From Oligoflexales bacterium (GTDB lineage: Bacteria > Bdellovibrionota_B > Oligoflexia > Oligoflexales > JALZUQ01), in NCBI GenBank assembly GCA_023301565.1, contig JALZUO010000028.1:1-64000 (forward strand): 64,000 nucleotides of DNA, read 5' to 3'. The notes beneath the pieces are model-generated. The model saw only the letters and a program-made list of their open reading frames with translations. It searched no databases and had not been told where the DNA came from. Below are positions 43,425 to 52,188 of this stretch, piece by piece (within the stretch, counting starts at the first letter, position 1; every line of letters begins with the position of its first letter). Made by a program: the position numbers and the translations under genes.

Positions 43425-44108
43425 TTAAAATGGGTCAAACAAGGTCCAACGCTTGGTTCTTGGGTTGAACACTATATTGTCGGATTTAAAGATTACTTTT
43501 TGAGGTAACCTGAATTCTTTTGGCAGAAGGTTGGGAACAGGAAGATCGAAAACGTAGGTGCCGTCCAAGGTTCGTGATCGATAAAACTGTTTGCCGGAAA
43601 TCACTTTAACCTTGCAGCTATGTCGCTCGCAGATATCCTCAGCTAGTTTTCGAAACGTCTCGTTAAAGCTACTCTGCATCTTTTGCTTCTGAACAGACCC
43701 ATCACCTAGACCTAAGAGATAGTCGTGGGCAGTTCGGGGTTTGACATAGTCCATAAAGACCGTCCGCGGCATACTTTGCGAATAAGCACGGCTAACTATA
43801 TCCACTTTCATTTCTGAAAATATATCCTCAAACTCTGCAAGCCACTCAAACCGGGCCTTATCAGCTATATATTTGCTGTCGGTCAAATATGTTTTGGCGA
43901 CGTACTCGTCTCCATGCTCACCTTTAAGCTTCGTCACGATAGAATTAAGATCTTCAGAAAGCACTTCGACGTTTGAAAAACTCTTTTTTGTACCACCAAA
44001 GAAATGAGCTGCTAGAGCCTCTAGGCGCTTGCAAGCTTGTACTTGCTCTGCCGGTGAAAACAAAAGCAACACGATAAAAGTAAAAAGAAGCATTAAGAGT
44101 TGGTTCAT
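43425..44108 (-). CDS. Exported protein of unknown function
   Basis: The ATG at 44108 follows GGGAGCG; an in-frame extension to 44141 is unsupported. The 227-residue product has a strongly hydrophobic signal peptide (cleavage near EQVQA, about residue 25) followed immediately by a cysteine (CKRLEAL). This arrangement resembles the unknown exported protein at 34951, where a cysteine and lysine also follow the cleavage site. The C-terminus reads RTKRWTLFDPF. No family was recognised. Confidence 0.55.
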   Translation of the reverse strand: MNQLLMLLFTFIVLLLFSPAEQVQACKRLEALAAHFFGGTKKSFSNVEVLSEDLNSIVTKLKGEHGDEYVAKTYLTDSKYIADKARFEWLAEFEDIFSEMKVDIVSRAYSQSMPRTVFMDYVKPRTAHDYLLGLGDGSVQKQKMQSSFNETFRKLAEDICERHSCKVKVISGKQFYRSRTLDGTYVFDLPVPNLLPKEFRLPQKVIFKSDNIVFNPRTKRWTLFDPF

Positions 44109-44280
44109 AAAAAAGCGCTCCCAGGCTGCGTTTGGACGCATTGTCGCAAATTTAAAATGAATTTACGTAGCTACTATAGCATGAGGGCATAGTTGAGATG
44201 GCTCCTCTCGGTTTGTACTTTCGATCTTAGAAATCCTCGCCTAAGCAAGCATGGTAGGTGCTAAACGCTTGTAGGCTCCA

Positions 44281-44330
44281 CGCTGCAATAAAATGCTGCT
44301 TCTGACGCCAATTTTTACTATGATCTGAAC
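44281..44330 (+). repeat. Intergenic element upstream of purB, with diverged copies elsewhere
   Basis: The segment with AATAAAATGCTGC, GACGCCAA and TTTTTACTATGAT has a clear relative at 43271-43315 and a weaker one at 47041-47084 (AATAAAGCGCTG then GCACCAACTTTTAC). Here it includes TATGAT (44319-44324) 28 bases before the purB start, so it may be a promoter. The other copies do not point at a gene in the same way. Confidence 0.35.
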
Positions 44331-44352
44331 CCTAAGCAATCGGAGAGTACTT

Positions 44353-45771
44353 ATGCCAAACGACGATCGGCCAAACACTCTAGCAATTAGCCCTTTGGAC
44401 GGAAGATACCAAAGTAAAGTCAGTGGCTTATCTAGAATCGCCTCTGAAGGCGGGTTGATACTGTTTCGACTTCTAACCGAAGTCCTCTGGCTTAAACACC
44501 TGGGAGAGAGTCTCTTGGTCCCGTTTGAACTCAGTCAACCTGCAAAAAAAACTCTGAACACCCTACAAAGGAAACTGCAGCCTCTGGACTGGCAAAAGTG
44601 CGAGACAGACTACCTTGTTTGGATCAATGCGGTTAAAAGCATTGAAAAAGTAACGAACCATGACGTCAAAGCTGTGGAATATTTTTTACGCGACACTCTA
44701 AAAGAAGCAGGTGCAAACTCTAAAGACTTAGCAATGATCCACTTTGGCTGCACTTCGGCAGACATTAACTCTACAAGTTACGCTATGATGCTCGGAGCTA
44801 TACACGGTAGTTTTTCCAAGCTGGTAGCAAAGATTAGCTCCGAGTTAGCCAAAAAATCTAGGCAGTGGGCAGGCGAACCACTTTTAGCTCTTACGCACGG
44901 GCAGCCAGCCTCACCAACCACTTTAGGTAAAGAACTAGCTGTTTTTCTTGTACGCATAAGGCGCCTGCAGTTTTCGGCCCCTATCTTTTTAAGCGCTAAA
45001 ATGAGTGGTGCGGTTGGTGGCTTTCATGCGCATGTCGCTGGCTTTCCTGGTGTAGATTGGCCGAGGGTTCAAAAAGATTTTTTTGCCCCGCTTGGAATTA
45101 CGCCAGCAGCGCTAACCACGCAAATAGACTCTCATGACTGTATAGCTGAGTACTTATATAAAGTTGCAATGCTCAACCAGGTTCTTTTAGGTCTTTGCAG
45201 GGACTCGTGGCTTTATATCAGCCGTGGTGTTTTCAAGCTTAAAAAAGTAGATGGGGAAGTTGGCTCTTCGACCATGCCGCACAAGGTAAACCCGATTGAC
45301 TTTGAAAACGCGGAAGGCAACCTACAGATAGGCACAGATCTATGCCAGGTGCTTGCCCGAAAGCTGACCGTTTCCAGGCTTCAAAGGGACCTTAGTGACT
45401 CTACTGCTTTACGTTCGCTTGGGTCAACACTAGGCTATTCAATGATTGCTCTGCAGGCCTTGCATAAAGGTTTGCAAAAGCTCGACTTCAACCAGAGTGC
45501 AGCAGCAGAAGAGCTTGCTGAGGTTCCAGAAGTTTTAACTGAAGGCGTGCAATCAGCGCTAAGGGCGAATGGTGTCGCAGATGCTTACGAGCAGCTTAAG
45601 GAGATTTCTCGGGGCGCACCGCTTAGTTTGCTGCAGCTTCGAGGGTTTGTAGAAGAGCATTCAGATTTAACGGCAGAACAAAAAAAGTATTGGTCCGAGA
45701 TGACTCCCGCAGAGTACGTAGGAAAGTCAGAAGAAATCACGCGTGATTTTCTTCGCACTGAATGCTCTTGA
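44353..45771 (+). CDS. purB: Adenylosuccinate lyase PurB
   Basis: PurB cleaves adenylosuccinate to AMP and SAICAR to AICAR, releasing fumarate. The 472-residue protein is of the longer, E. coli-like type. Marks are AISPLDGRYQSKV, IHFGCTSADIN, LTHGQPASPTT and the signature loop GEVGSSTMPHKVNPIDFENAEG. The ATG follows GGAGAG by 6 bases. Confidence 0.96.
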   Translation: MPNDDRPNTLAISPLDGRYQSKVSGLSRIASEGGLILFRLLTEVLWLKHLGESLLVPFELSQPAKKTLNTLQRKLQPLDWQKCETDYLVWINAVKSIEKVTNHDVKAVEYFLRDTLKEAGANSKDLAMIHFGCTSADINSTSYAMMLGAIHGSFSKLVAKISSELAKKSRQWAGEPLLALTHGQPASPTTLGKELAVFLVRIRRLQFSAPIFLSAKMSGAVGGFHAHVAGFPGVDWPRVQKDFFAPLGITPAALTTQIDSHDCIAEYLYKVAMLNQVLLGLCRDSWLYISRGVFKLKKVDGEVGSSTMPHKVNPIDFENAEGNLQIGTDLCQVLARKLTVSRLQRDLSDSTALRSLGSTLGYSMIALQALHKGLQKLDFNQSAAAEELAEVPEVLTEGVQSALRANGVADAYEQLKEISRGAPLSLLQLRGFVEEHSDLTAEQKKYWSEMTPAEYVGKSEEITRDFLRTECS

Positions 45772-45834
45772 TTGGGTGGACAAATCGTAAATACGAACTT
45801 CGAAGCTAAAAAAGATTAAAATAAGGTAAAAACA

Positions 45835-46866
45835 ATGGCAACACCTAACCAATTGACTTTAGACGAGTTGGCCCAAAAATTTAGTGCTAAGCTTAGGTTC
45901 CCTAACTCGGTAGAAGTGTCAGCTAAAGATAAATGTATAGATGGTGTAAACAACCTGGCCAGTGCCGGGGCCTGTGATGCTAGCGTATGGAAAGACCCGA
46001 GGTACCGCAAACAGTTTTCCGAAACCAAAGCCGGTGTGGTCTTTGTTAAAGAGTTTCAAGAAGACATTTCTGTAGCGCAGCTTGTACACCCGCATCCAGA
46101 CGTGGCCTTTGTAAGTCTAATTCAGTACCTAAACCCAAGCGCTGTAGCCAAACCAGCTCAGAGCACACAAGCCTTTATTGCAGGCACGGCAACGGTGGAC
46201 CCGGCAGCAGAGGTGCAGGCCGGCGCCTATATTGGCGAAGGTGCTGTGGTAGAGGCTGGCGCCATCCTGCATGCAGGTAGCTATGTTGGCTCAAATGCAA
46301 AAGTAGGTAAGGGCACGGTGCTACATGCAAATGCAGTTTTAGAGGCAGGCTGTGTTACAGGAAAAAACTGCATTTTGTTCGCCGGTGCGGTGGTCGGCGC
46401 AGACGGTTTTGGTTATGTTGGCGAGGCACCTGGTCAAAACCCCGAACATCCAGCTGGAAGAATCCTAAAGGTGCCGCAGATTGGCAATGTGGTCCTTGGC
46501 GACAGGGTGGAAATAGGCGCAACGACAACGGTTGATCGCGCAGCTTTTGGCTCTACTATTTTAGGAAATGACGTGAAACTCGATTGCAAGGTACAGGTAG
46601 GACACAACTGTGAGATTGGCGCATGCACGGTAATCTCAGGTATGACTGCTATTGCCGGTTCTGCAAAAATAGGACGTTGGTGTTTGATTGGCGGCGTTGT
46701 CGCCATCAAAGGGCATACGGTGATGACAGACGGCGTGCAGATTGCCGCATGCTCCGTGGTAGGGCGCAGCGTCCGGGAAGCCGGGCAGTATGGTGGCGAC
46801 CCTATTGTACCCATAGATGTGTGGCGGAGAAACAAACTAAAGCAGGCTAGGGAAATGCGGCGGTGA
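45835..46866 (+). CDS. lpxD: UDP-3-O-acylglucosamine N-acyltransferase LpxD
   Basis: LpxD adds the second hydroxyacyl chain in lipid A synthesis. The 343-residue protein has an N-terminal uridine-binding domain (about 1-100) and a long left-handed beta-helix of hexapeptide repeats (about 105-330). The active-site region VGADGFGYV lies within the repeats, with QVGHNCEIG and the late IGGVVAIKGHTV. Length fits. It follows purB by 63 bases and could share its transcript. Neighbouring lpxA, lpxB and fabZ are absent, so this lpxD is isolated from the usual lipid A cluster. Confidence 0.95.
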   Translation: MATPNQLTLDELAQKFSAKLRFPNSVEVSAKDKCIDGVNNLASAGACDASVWKDPRYRKQFSETKAGVVFVKEFQEDISVAQLVHPHPDVAFVSLIQYLNPSAVAKPAQSTQAFIAGTATVDPAAEVQAGAYIGEGAVVEAGAILHAGSYVGSNAKVGKGTVLHANAVLEAGCVTGKNCILFAGAVVGADGFGYVGEAPGQNPEHPAGRILKVPQIGNVVLGDRVEIGATTTVDRAAFGSTILGNDVKLDCKVQVGHNCEIGACTVISGMTAIAGSAKIGRWCLIGGVVAIKGHTVMTDGVQIAACSVVGRSVREAGQYGGDPIVPIDVWRRNKLKQAREMRR

Positions 46867-47103
46867 AAGTGGGGCTGCAAGATCCGTCTCAGAAGTGCTT
46901 CCGTTTTGAATAGAGACTAAATGAATGATTCAGTTTTTCCATTTTCTACAAAATGTAGCAAAGCTTTAAAGTACTCGATTTTCTTATACCTACTTAAAAA
47001 CAAACAATACTTTATCTTGGCTGGACCTAATACTTACTGAGCAGCCCTGAATAAAGCGCTGTAGGCGTCGCACCAACTTTTACAGCAGGGGTAGGTATAA
47101 AGT

Positions 47104-47337
47104 CTAAAGCCTGACCGTTCCATCACCTGAAGTAGTCTCGCTACTTGCGATAGGCTCTACCTTTTCGAATGCATTGCTAGTGTCGTATACGGGTTTAGGT
47201 ATAAAGGGGTCTTGGGGATATTCGTAGTCTGTGGATTGCCAGAAGAAAGCGCTGATTAAAAGTGCTACAAAAAAATACAGCAAGAGCTTGCCCTGACGGG
47301 TGTGAAGCTCTTGCTGGTTTTGTATACGCCTGTGCAT
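47104..47337 (-). CDS. Small single-helix membrane protein of unknown function
   Basis: The 77-residue ORF starts behind AAGGA at acceptable spacing. It has a basic N-terminus, one transmembrane helix (about 18-35, LLLYFFVALLISAFFW) and a short acidic/prolyl periplasmic tail. It lies downstream of rpmG on the same strand, 89 bases after its stop, and may be co-transcribed. No family was recognised. Confidence 0.45.
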   Translation of the reverse strand: MHRRIQNQQELHTRQGKLLLYFFVALLISAFFWQSTDYEYPQDPFIPKPVYDTSNAFEKVEPIASSETTSGDGTVRL

Positions 47338-47426
47338 CTCTTGGGTTCCTTATTGTTAGTAAGTTACCCCTTCTTTTAGCAAAAGCCAAATTAGAAGACA
47401 TTAAGACGCGGAAGAAGAAAAAGTGA

Positions 47427-47606
47427 TTACTTCTTCTTACTTTTGTTGATTTTTACTTCTTTGAACTCAACGTGCTTTTTTACGACTGGGTCATATTTTT
47501 TGACACGTACTTTGTCGCAGTTTTTTCCGCGAGTGGTTGTGTAAAAAAAGCCTGTTCCAGCAGTAGATTCAAGCCTGATTTTCTCACGAGTGACTTTTTT
47601 TGCCAT
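47427..47606 (-). CDS. rpmG: 50S ribosomal protein L33
   Basis: This short gene encodes 59 residues beginning [12 protein letters not shown], then [16 protein letters not shown] and [15 protein letters not shown], the bL33 pattern. It has only one cysteine (KNCDK), so it lacks the zinc ribbon and is the C-minus form. AAGGA lies just upstream of the ATG at 47606. Its usual partner rpmB is not adjacent. Confidence 0.95.
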   Translation of the reverse strand: MAKKVTREKIRLESTAGTGFFYTTTRGKNCDKVRVKKYDPVVKKHVEFKEVKINKSKKK

Positions 47607-47877
47607 CTCTTTTTCCTTACTTGGTTTTGCCTTTACTCAAAAAGAAGCTGCCTATGCACCCGCTTTTGAAGGCTGATTCGAATTCTAGGTGCTTTCAATG
47701 CACCCAAATACACCTTAAGCCCCCAAAATTACACCTACCTATAGGGGAATGCAAGTGGCTGGCATCAAGGGTCTCGAAGATTTTGCTTTGTTTGCATAAA
47801 AAACTTGCAGTTTCAATCCAATCTACGAGGGAGAGCCTGATAAGATATTGTTATTGCGGATAACTTTGGAGCAGCTT

Positions 47878-49350
47878 ATGCGATTATTTGGTGGGTGGAG
47901 CTTGTGCATTTGGTTGGCTTTGTGGAGCTATTCGGTAAATGCTCAGACCAGCAATGTATCAGACCTTAGGTCTTCGGTGTTTAAGATCATCACTATCAGC
48001 GCCTCGCCTGATTACAGAAACCCGTGGAACGATTTTTCACCTTCTCAATCTTTTGGTACCGGATTTTATATAGGTCAAAAGCTTATTTTGACAAACGCGC
48101 ACGTAGTGGCTGAACACCGTTATGTCATGGTGCAAAAAGACGGTGAGGCCAGGCCTGTAAGAGCCAAGGTCTTGTTTCAAGGCCATGATTGTGACCTAGC
48201 AATTTTGAGTGTCGATGACGCTGCGTTTTTTCAAAACATAAAGCCTCTGACTTTAGGGGGCGTCCCTAGGCTTTTGTCTCCGGTTCAAGCGATTGGCTAC
48301 CCAGTGGGTGGAGAGCAGCTTTCGATCACAGACGGTGTCGTAAGCCGAATGGGGTTTAATGTTTATTCTCACGACGGTTTTGCCCAGCATTTTTTAATCC
48401 AAGTTGATTCGGCGATTAACCCAGGAAACAGCGGCGGGCCGGTGGTTCAAGGTGGCAAAGTAGTAGGGGTGGCCTTTCAAGGCCGAACCACAGCGCAAAG
48501 CACGGGCTACATTATTCCTACACCTGTAGTCGAACGGTTTTTAACAGACATTTCAGATGGCAAGTACGACGGACACCCGTTTCACGGGTTATCGCTTCAA
48601 AAATGGTCGATGACAAACCCGAGTTTACGTAAGTTTATGAAAAAAAGTGACGTTCAAGGCATCCTGGTTGCGGATGTCGCCGAGTATGAAGGCGTATCAA
48701 AGGTGCTTCAAGCAGGTGATTTGATCACTGAGATGGAAGGAAAAGCCATTGGTGTCGACGGTAAAATTGAGTACTACCGCGAAAGAGTTGATTTTAGGGT
48801 TCTCATAGATCAAAAACAAGTGGGTGAAAACGTTTCGATGAAAATTGTGCGAAATGGCAAACCGATGGAAGTCAGCTTTAAGGCTGGCAGCCGCCGCAAA
48901 CACTACAAGCGCAATACAGTTTATAAAAAAAGGCCTCCTTATGCTGTTGTTGGCGGCATGGTTTTTACACCATTGACAAGAAACCTTTTAGAGACCTGGG
49001 GCAAGTCTTGGTACCTCGAATCGCCTCTTTCCCTGCGTAGAATCCACGCTTATTATGAGCACTCAGAGCTTGCCGGCCGCGACGATGTCATTGTCTATGT
49101 GCAAAAGCTTGGGTCTCGCATCAACAGCTACGTGCAGACGCCCAAGTTTGCCATTGTTAAGTCTGTTCAGGGTAAAGAGCCCAAAAGCTTTTCCGAGTTT
49201 GTAGAGCTAACGCAAAACTATGATGGAAAATTTTTGAAGATCGACTACTTTTTTGATGAGATACCTACTTTTTTAAGTCAAGAATCAAGAAAAGAAGCAG
49301 AGGCTGAGATTCTTCAGTCGTTTCGAATTCAAAAAGGTTTTGTTCTTTAA
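47878..49350 (+). CDS. Exported Deg-type serine protease with PDZ domains
   Basis: The ATG at 47878 follows GGAG by 6 bases. The 490-residue protein has a signal peptide (cleavage near SVNAQ, residue 22) and a trypsin-like domain with intact triad: H75 in LTNAHVV, D106 in DCDLAIL and S185 in NPGNSGGP. A first PDZ region (about 240-345) and a second C-terminal PDZ-like domain follow. The double-PDZ layout with the conserved GGMVFTPLTR block resembles the plant Deg2/Deg9 type more than periplasmic DegP. A catalytically dead paralogue follows 70 bases downstream. Confidence 0.88.
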   Translation: MRLFGGWSLCIWLALWSYSVNAQTSNVSDLRSSVFKIITISASPDYRNPWNDFSPSQSFGTGFYIGQKLILTNAHVVAEHRYVMVQKDGEARPVRAKVLFQGHDCDLAILSVDDAAFFQNIKPLTLGGVPRLLSPVQAIGYPVGGEQLSITDGVVSRMGFNVYSHDGFAQHFLIQVDSAINPGNSGGPVVQGGKVVGVAFQGRTTAQSTGYIIPTPVVERFLTDISDGKYDGHPFHGLSLQKWSMTNPSLRKFMKKSDVQGILVADVAEYEGVSKVLQAGDLITEMEGKAIGVDGKIEYYRERVDFRVLIDQKQVGENVSMKIVRNGKPMEVSFKAGSRRKHYKRNTVYKKRPPYAVVGGMVFTPLTRNLLETWGKSWYLESPLSLRRIHAYYEHSELAGRDDVIVYVQKLGSRINSYVQTPKFAIVKSVQGKEPKSFSEFVELTQNYDGKFLKIDYFFDEIPTFLSQESRKEAEAEILQSFRIQKGFVL

Positions 49351-49420
49351 ACGCTTGCTCTAGGAGCTTTCAGTGAAAAATATTTATTTATCTGGATATA
49401 AAACAGCAGGAAAGCAGCTT

Positions 49421-50872
49421 ATGTATAAACTTGGAATCATCGCAGTACTCTTTTCGGTTTTCATTTCGTCTTTTAGTTGTGTCCCGACTAGCGTGCTAGA
49501 TCACAAAAACAGCATTGCGCTGATGAATGTAACTCGCTTAGATCCAGATTTTGAAGCGCCTTGGCTCATGCTTCCGCCTAAGCAAACCGCTGCCTTTGCT
49601 TTTTTTCTTTCTGACGACACGCTACTTACAACCTATAAGTTTTTGCAAAACACTAGGCTTGTCGATGCACAGCTTGTGGGAGAGAGTGAAAAACGCGAAG
49701 CAGAAGTATCTTTTTTTGATCCAGATGTAGGCTACGCACTTCTCAAGCTAAAAGAGCCGATCAAGGACGCTAACCCTTACAGCTTGTTGAATGAGGAGCT
49801 TTCCATTGGTAAAAAGTGTACGGGCATACGGGTGGAAAAGGGCGATCAAATCAAAGAGGTAGAGCTGACCCTTGAAAGGGTTGAGATGGGTGAGATTTCG
49901 ACGAGCTTAAGGCGAGTGCCGCAATATATTTTTAGCGGTGAGTCCGATGGTTTTGGTTTGAACCAGCCACTACTATGCGGAAGCATGTTAGCTGGGCTGA
50001 TTGTTGCAAAAGGCGACGATGAACTTACGGTGACCCCTTCTTTTTTGATGAAGGATTTTTTATCTCGCTCCAAGAAAAAAGAGTACATAGGCTATGCGAG
50101 TCTAGGCGTTTCTACAGACGCTGTGTTGGATAAAAATCGCTTGGAGTATATGGGGATTGAAAAGGGACAGACAGGACTCGTTGTCCGCTACATTTTACCT
50201 GATAGCCCAGCTGCCAAGCATTTAAAAGCGGGAGATTTTATCACAGATTTGGATGGACACGCTTTGGACGAGTATGGGTACATCGAACATAAAAAATGGG
50301 GCAAAATTAAGTTCCACTATGTGGTTTCGAAGAAATCTCCTGGAGAGTCAATCAAAGTTACGCGGTATCGTGATGGAAAAAAAGAGTCTGTTTCTTGGGA
50401 GCTCGATCGCTTTGATTCAAATACAGGCCTACTGCATGTGAACTCAAAAAACTCGCTACAGTTAGACCATGAAATCATCGGTGGAATGATTTTTCAAGAG
50501 CTCAGCTTAGGCTACTTAAAAGTCTGGGGTAAAAACTGGTACAAGACAGCACCACTGCGGTTGATGCAGATATTTTCGCAGTCTAACTTTGAACGTGAAA
50601 AGAAGGGCGAGCGTGTAGTAGTCCTCAACAAAGTACTGGCCGACTCGGTCAATGAAGGCTACCAGGACCTGCAAAGCCTTATTTTAGATTCGGTTAATGG
50701 CAAAAAGATACAATCCTTGGCTGATCTGCGAAAAATCATTAAGGATTTCCCTATGTTAGTTGACGGCAAAAAGTTTGCAAAGTTTGAGTTTAGGTTCCTT
50801 GAGGGCATGGCTGTTCTGGGATACGAGGCGATTGCTGCGTCCGAAAAAAGGATTGCCCAAAAGTACTTGTAA
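49421..50872 (+). CDS. Catalytically inactive Deg paralogue, lipoprotein
   Basis: This 483-residue protein aligns along its length with the preceding protease, including the second-PDZ block (GGMIFQELSLGYLKVWG against GGMVFTPLTRNLLETWG). The catalytic His region reads LTTYKFLQN and the Ser region lacks NSGG (LLCGSMLAG), so the protease triad is lost. It has a lipobox (SSFSC, Cys at about residue 20) in place of a normal signal peptidase I site. I start at 49421, whose context GCAGCTTATG matches that of the active paralogue; GTG at 49373 with GGAG upstream is an alternative. It may act as a membrane-anchored adaptor or regulator of its neighbour. Confidence 0.8.
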   Translation: MYKLGIIAVLFSVFISSFSCVPTSVLDHKNSIALMNVTRLDPDFEAPWLMLPPKQTAAFAFFLSDDTLLTTYKFLQNTRLVDAQLVGESEKREAEVSFFDPDVGYALLKLKEPIKDANPYSLLNEELSIGKKCTGIRVEKGDQIKEVELTLERVEMGEISTSLRRVPQYIFSGESDGFGLNQPLLCGSMLAGLIVAKGDDELTVTPSFLMKDFLSRSKKKEYIGYASLGVSTDAVLDKNRLEYMGIEKGQTGLVVRYILPDSPAAKHLKAGDFITDLDGHALDEYGYIEHKKWGKIKFHYVVSKKSPGESIKVTRYRDGKKESVSWELDRFDSNTGLLHVNSKNSLQLDHEIIGGMIFQELSLGYLKVWGKNWYKTAPLRLMQIFSQSNFEREKKGERVVVLNKVLADSVNEGYQDLQSLILDSVNGKKIQSLADLRKIIKDFPMLVDGKKFAKFEFRFLEGMAVLGYEAIAASEKRIAQKYL

Positions 50873-50916
50873 GCCTTAAGTTGGTGCTTCGCCTTTTTCT
50901 AAGGTAGGGGGATTTT

Positions 50917-52188
50917 GTGCACCAAACCAAAAATGAAACAAATTATGACGTAGTCGTGGTCGGTGGCGGGGCTGCAGGCTACTTTGCTGCTCTGAGCCTT
51001 TGTGAGCTTTCGGACGCTCCTTTAAAGGTGCTGATCTTAGAGGCGCAAAAGAGCTGCCTTGCGAAGGTGAAAATTTCAGGGGGCGGACGCTGCAACATTA
51101 CCCATAACCTGATGGACCCCAAAGAGCTTATTAAAGGCTACCCGAGAGGCCGCAAAGAGATGCTTGGGCCTTTTTATCATTGGGGTCCGCAGCAGATGCT
51201 CGACTGGTTTCAAAAGCACGGTTTGGACCACAAAATCGAAGCTGACGGACGGATCTTCCCCTTAAAAAACACCTCACAAGCAGTTATAGACTGTTTTGAA
51301 TCGCTCGCCTTAAAGTATGGCATCGAGGTCGAAACCCGGCAAATGGTTGAGTCGATCGAACGTCGTGAAGCTCGGTTTTGGCTGCAGACACCGACGCGTA
51401 GCATCGGCACCAAAAAGCTTCTGCTGGCAACTGGAGGTTCGCGTGCAGGCCACAAGCTAGCAGAAGGTTTGGGGCATAGCCTTACTTCTACCTTCCCGAG
51501 TATTTTTACGTTTAAAGTAGCAGATAAAAATCTGCATGCCCTCTCGGGCCTTAGCTTGCAAGATGTTTCGGTAGAGCTTCGTGCAGGCCCTAAGTCTTTT
51601 ACAGCCCGTGGCCCGCTGCTTGTGACCCACTGGGGCCTTTCCGGGCCTTCTGTCTTAAAGGTTTCAGCTTTTGCTGCTGGCGAGCTAGCAGCTATTAAGT
51701 ACCGGTCTTTGTTTGCTTTAGATTTTTTTCCAGACCAAAGTAAAGAAGAGCTTTTCACGCGGCTAGAGGTCATTGCCCGTAAAAATCCAAAGAAAAAAGT
51801 TGCCACGACCCCTTTTGAGCCAATTCCAAAACGATTTTGGCAATACCTGGTGCAAAACCAGGCCTTAGATTCTGCTTTTTGGAATGACGAGTGGAATAAG
51901 CTCAGTGAAAAACAGCTTTTGGAGTTTGCCGGCAGGCTTAAAAAATTCGAGCTACACCTTGCTGGCAGGGCTGTTTACAAAGACGAGTTTGTCACAGGCG
52001 GCGGGGTAGAAAACAAGGGGGTGGATTTTAGGACCATGCAAAGCAAACTTGTCGAAGGTCTTTATTTTTCAGGAGAAATCTTAAATGTGGACGGGATTAC
52101 CGGGGGGTTCAACTTTCAAAATGCTTGGACTACTGGGCGTCTTTGTGGTCAGCATCTTGCGAAAGTACTTGAGCCTATTTGCTCGTAA
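50917..52188 (+). CDS. HI0933/BaiN-family flavoprotein
   Basis: The 423-residue protein has the FAD-binding start VVVVGGGAAGYFAALSL, the family signature ISGGGRCNITHN, and the C-terminal GITGGFNFQNAWTTG FAD-contact region. Members are NAD(P)H-dependent flavoprotein reductases; BaiN acts on bile acids in clostridia, but most members have unknown substrates. It starts with GTG at 50917 after a G-rich site. Its last 14 bases overlap the convergent histidine-kinase gene. Confidence 0.9.
   Translation: MHQTKNETNYDVVVVGGGAAGYFAALSLCELSDAPLKVLILEAQKSCLAKVKISGGGRCNITHNLMDPKELIKGYPRGRKEMLGPFYHWGPQQMLDWFQKHGLDHKIEADGRIFPLKNTSQAVIDCFESLALKYGIEVETRQMVESIERREARFWLQTPTRSIGTKKLLLATGGSRAGHKLAEGLGHSLTSTFPSIFTFKVADKNLHALSGLSLQDVSVELRAGPKSFTARGPLLVTHWGLSGPSVLKVSAFAAGELAAIKYRSLFALDFFPDQSKEELFTRLEVIARKNPKKKVATTPFEPIPKRFWQYLVQNQALDSAFWNDEWNKLSEKQLLEFAGRLKKFELHLAGRAVYKDEFVTGGGVENKGVDFRTMQSKLVEGLYFSGEILNVDGITGGFNFQNAWTTGRLCGQHLAKVLEPICS

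Noticed and set aside
46434..46880. Long antisense ORF over lpxD
   Set aside because: It is a shadow of the codon bias of lpxD, with no start site and no recognisable protein.
51210..51806. 198-residue antisense ORF over the BaiN-like gene
   Set aside because: The sense-strand gene has full family signatures; the antisense frame has none and no ribosome-binding site.
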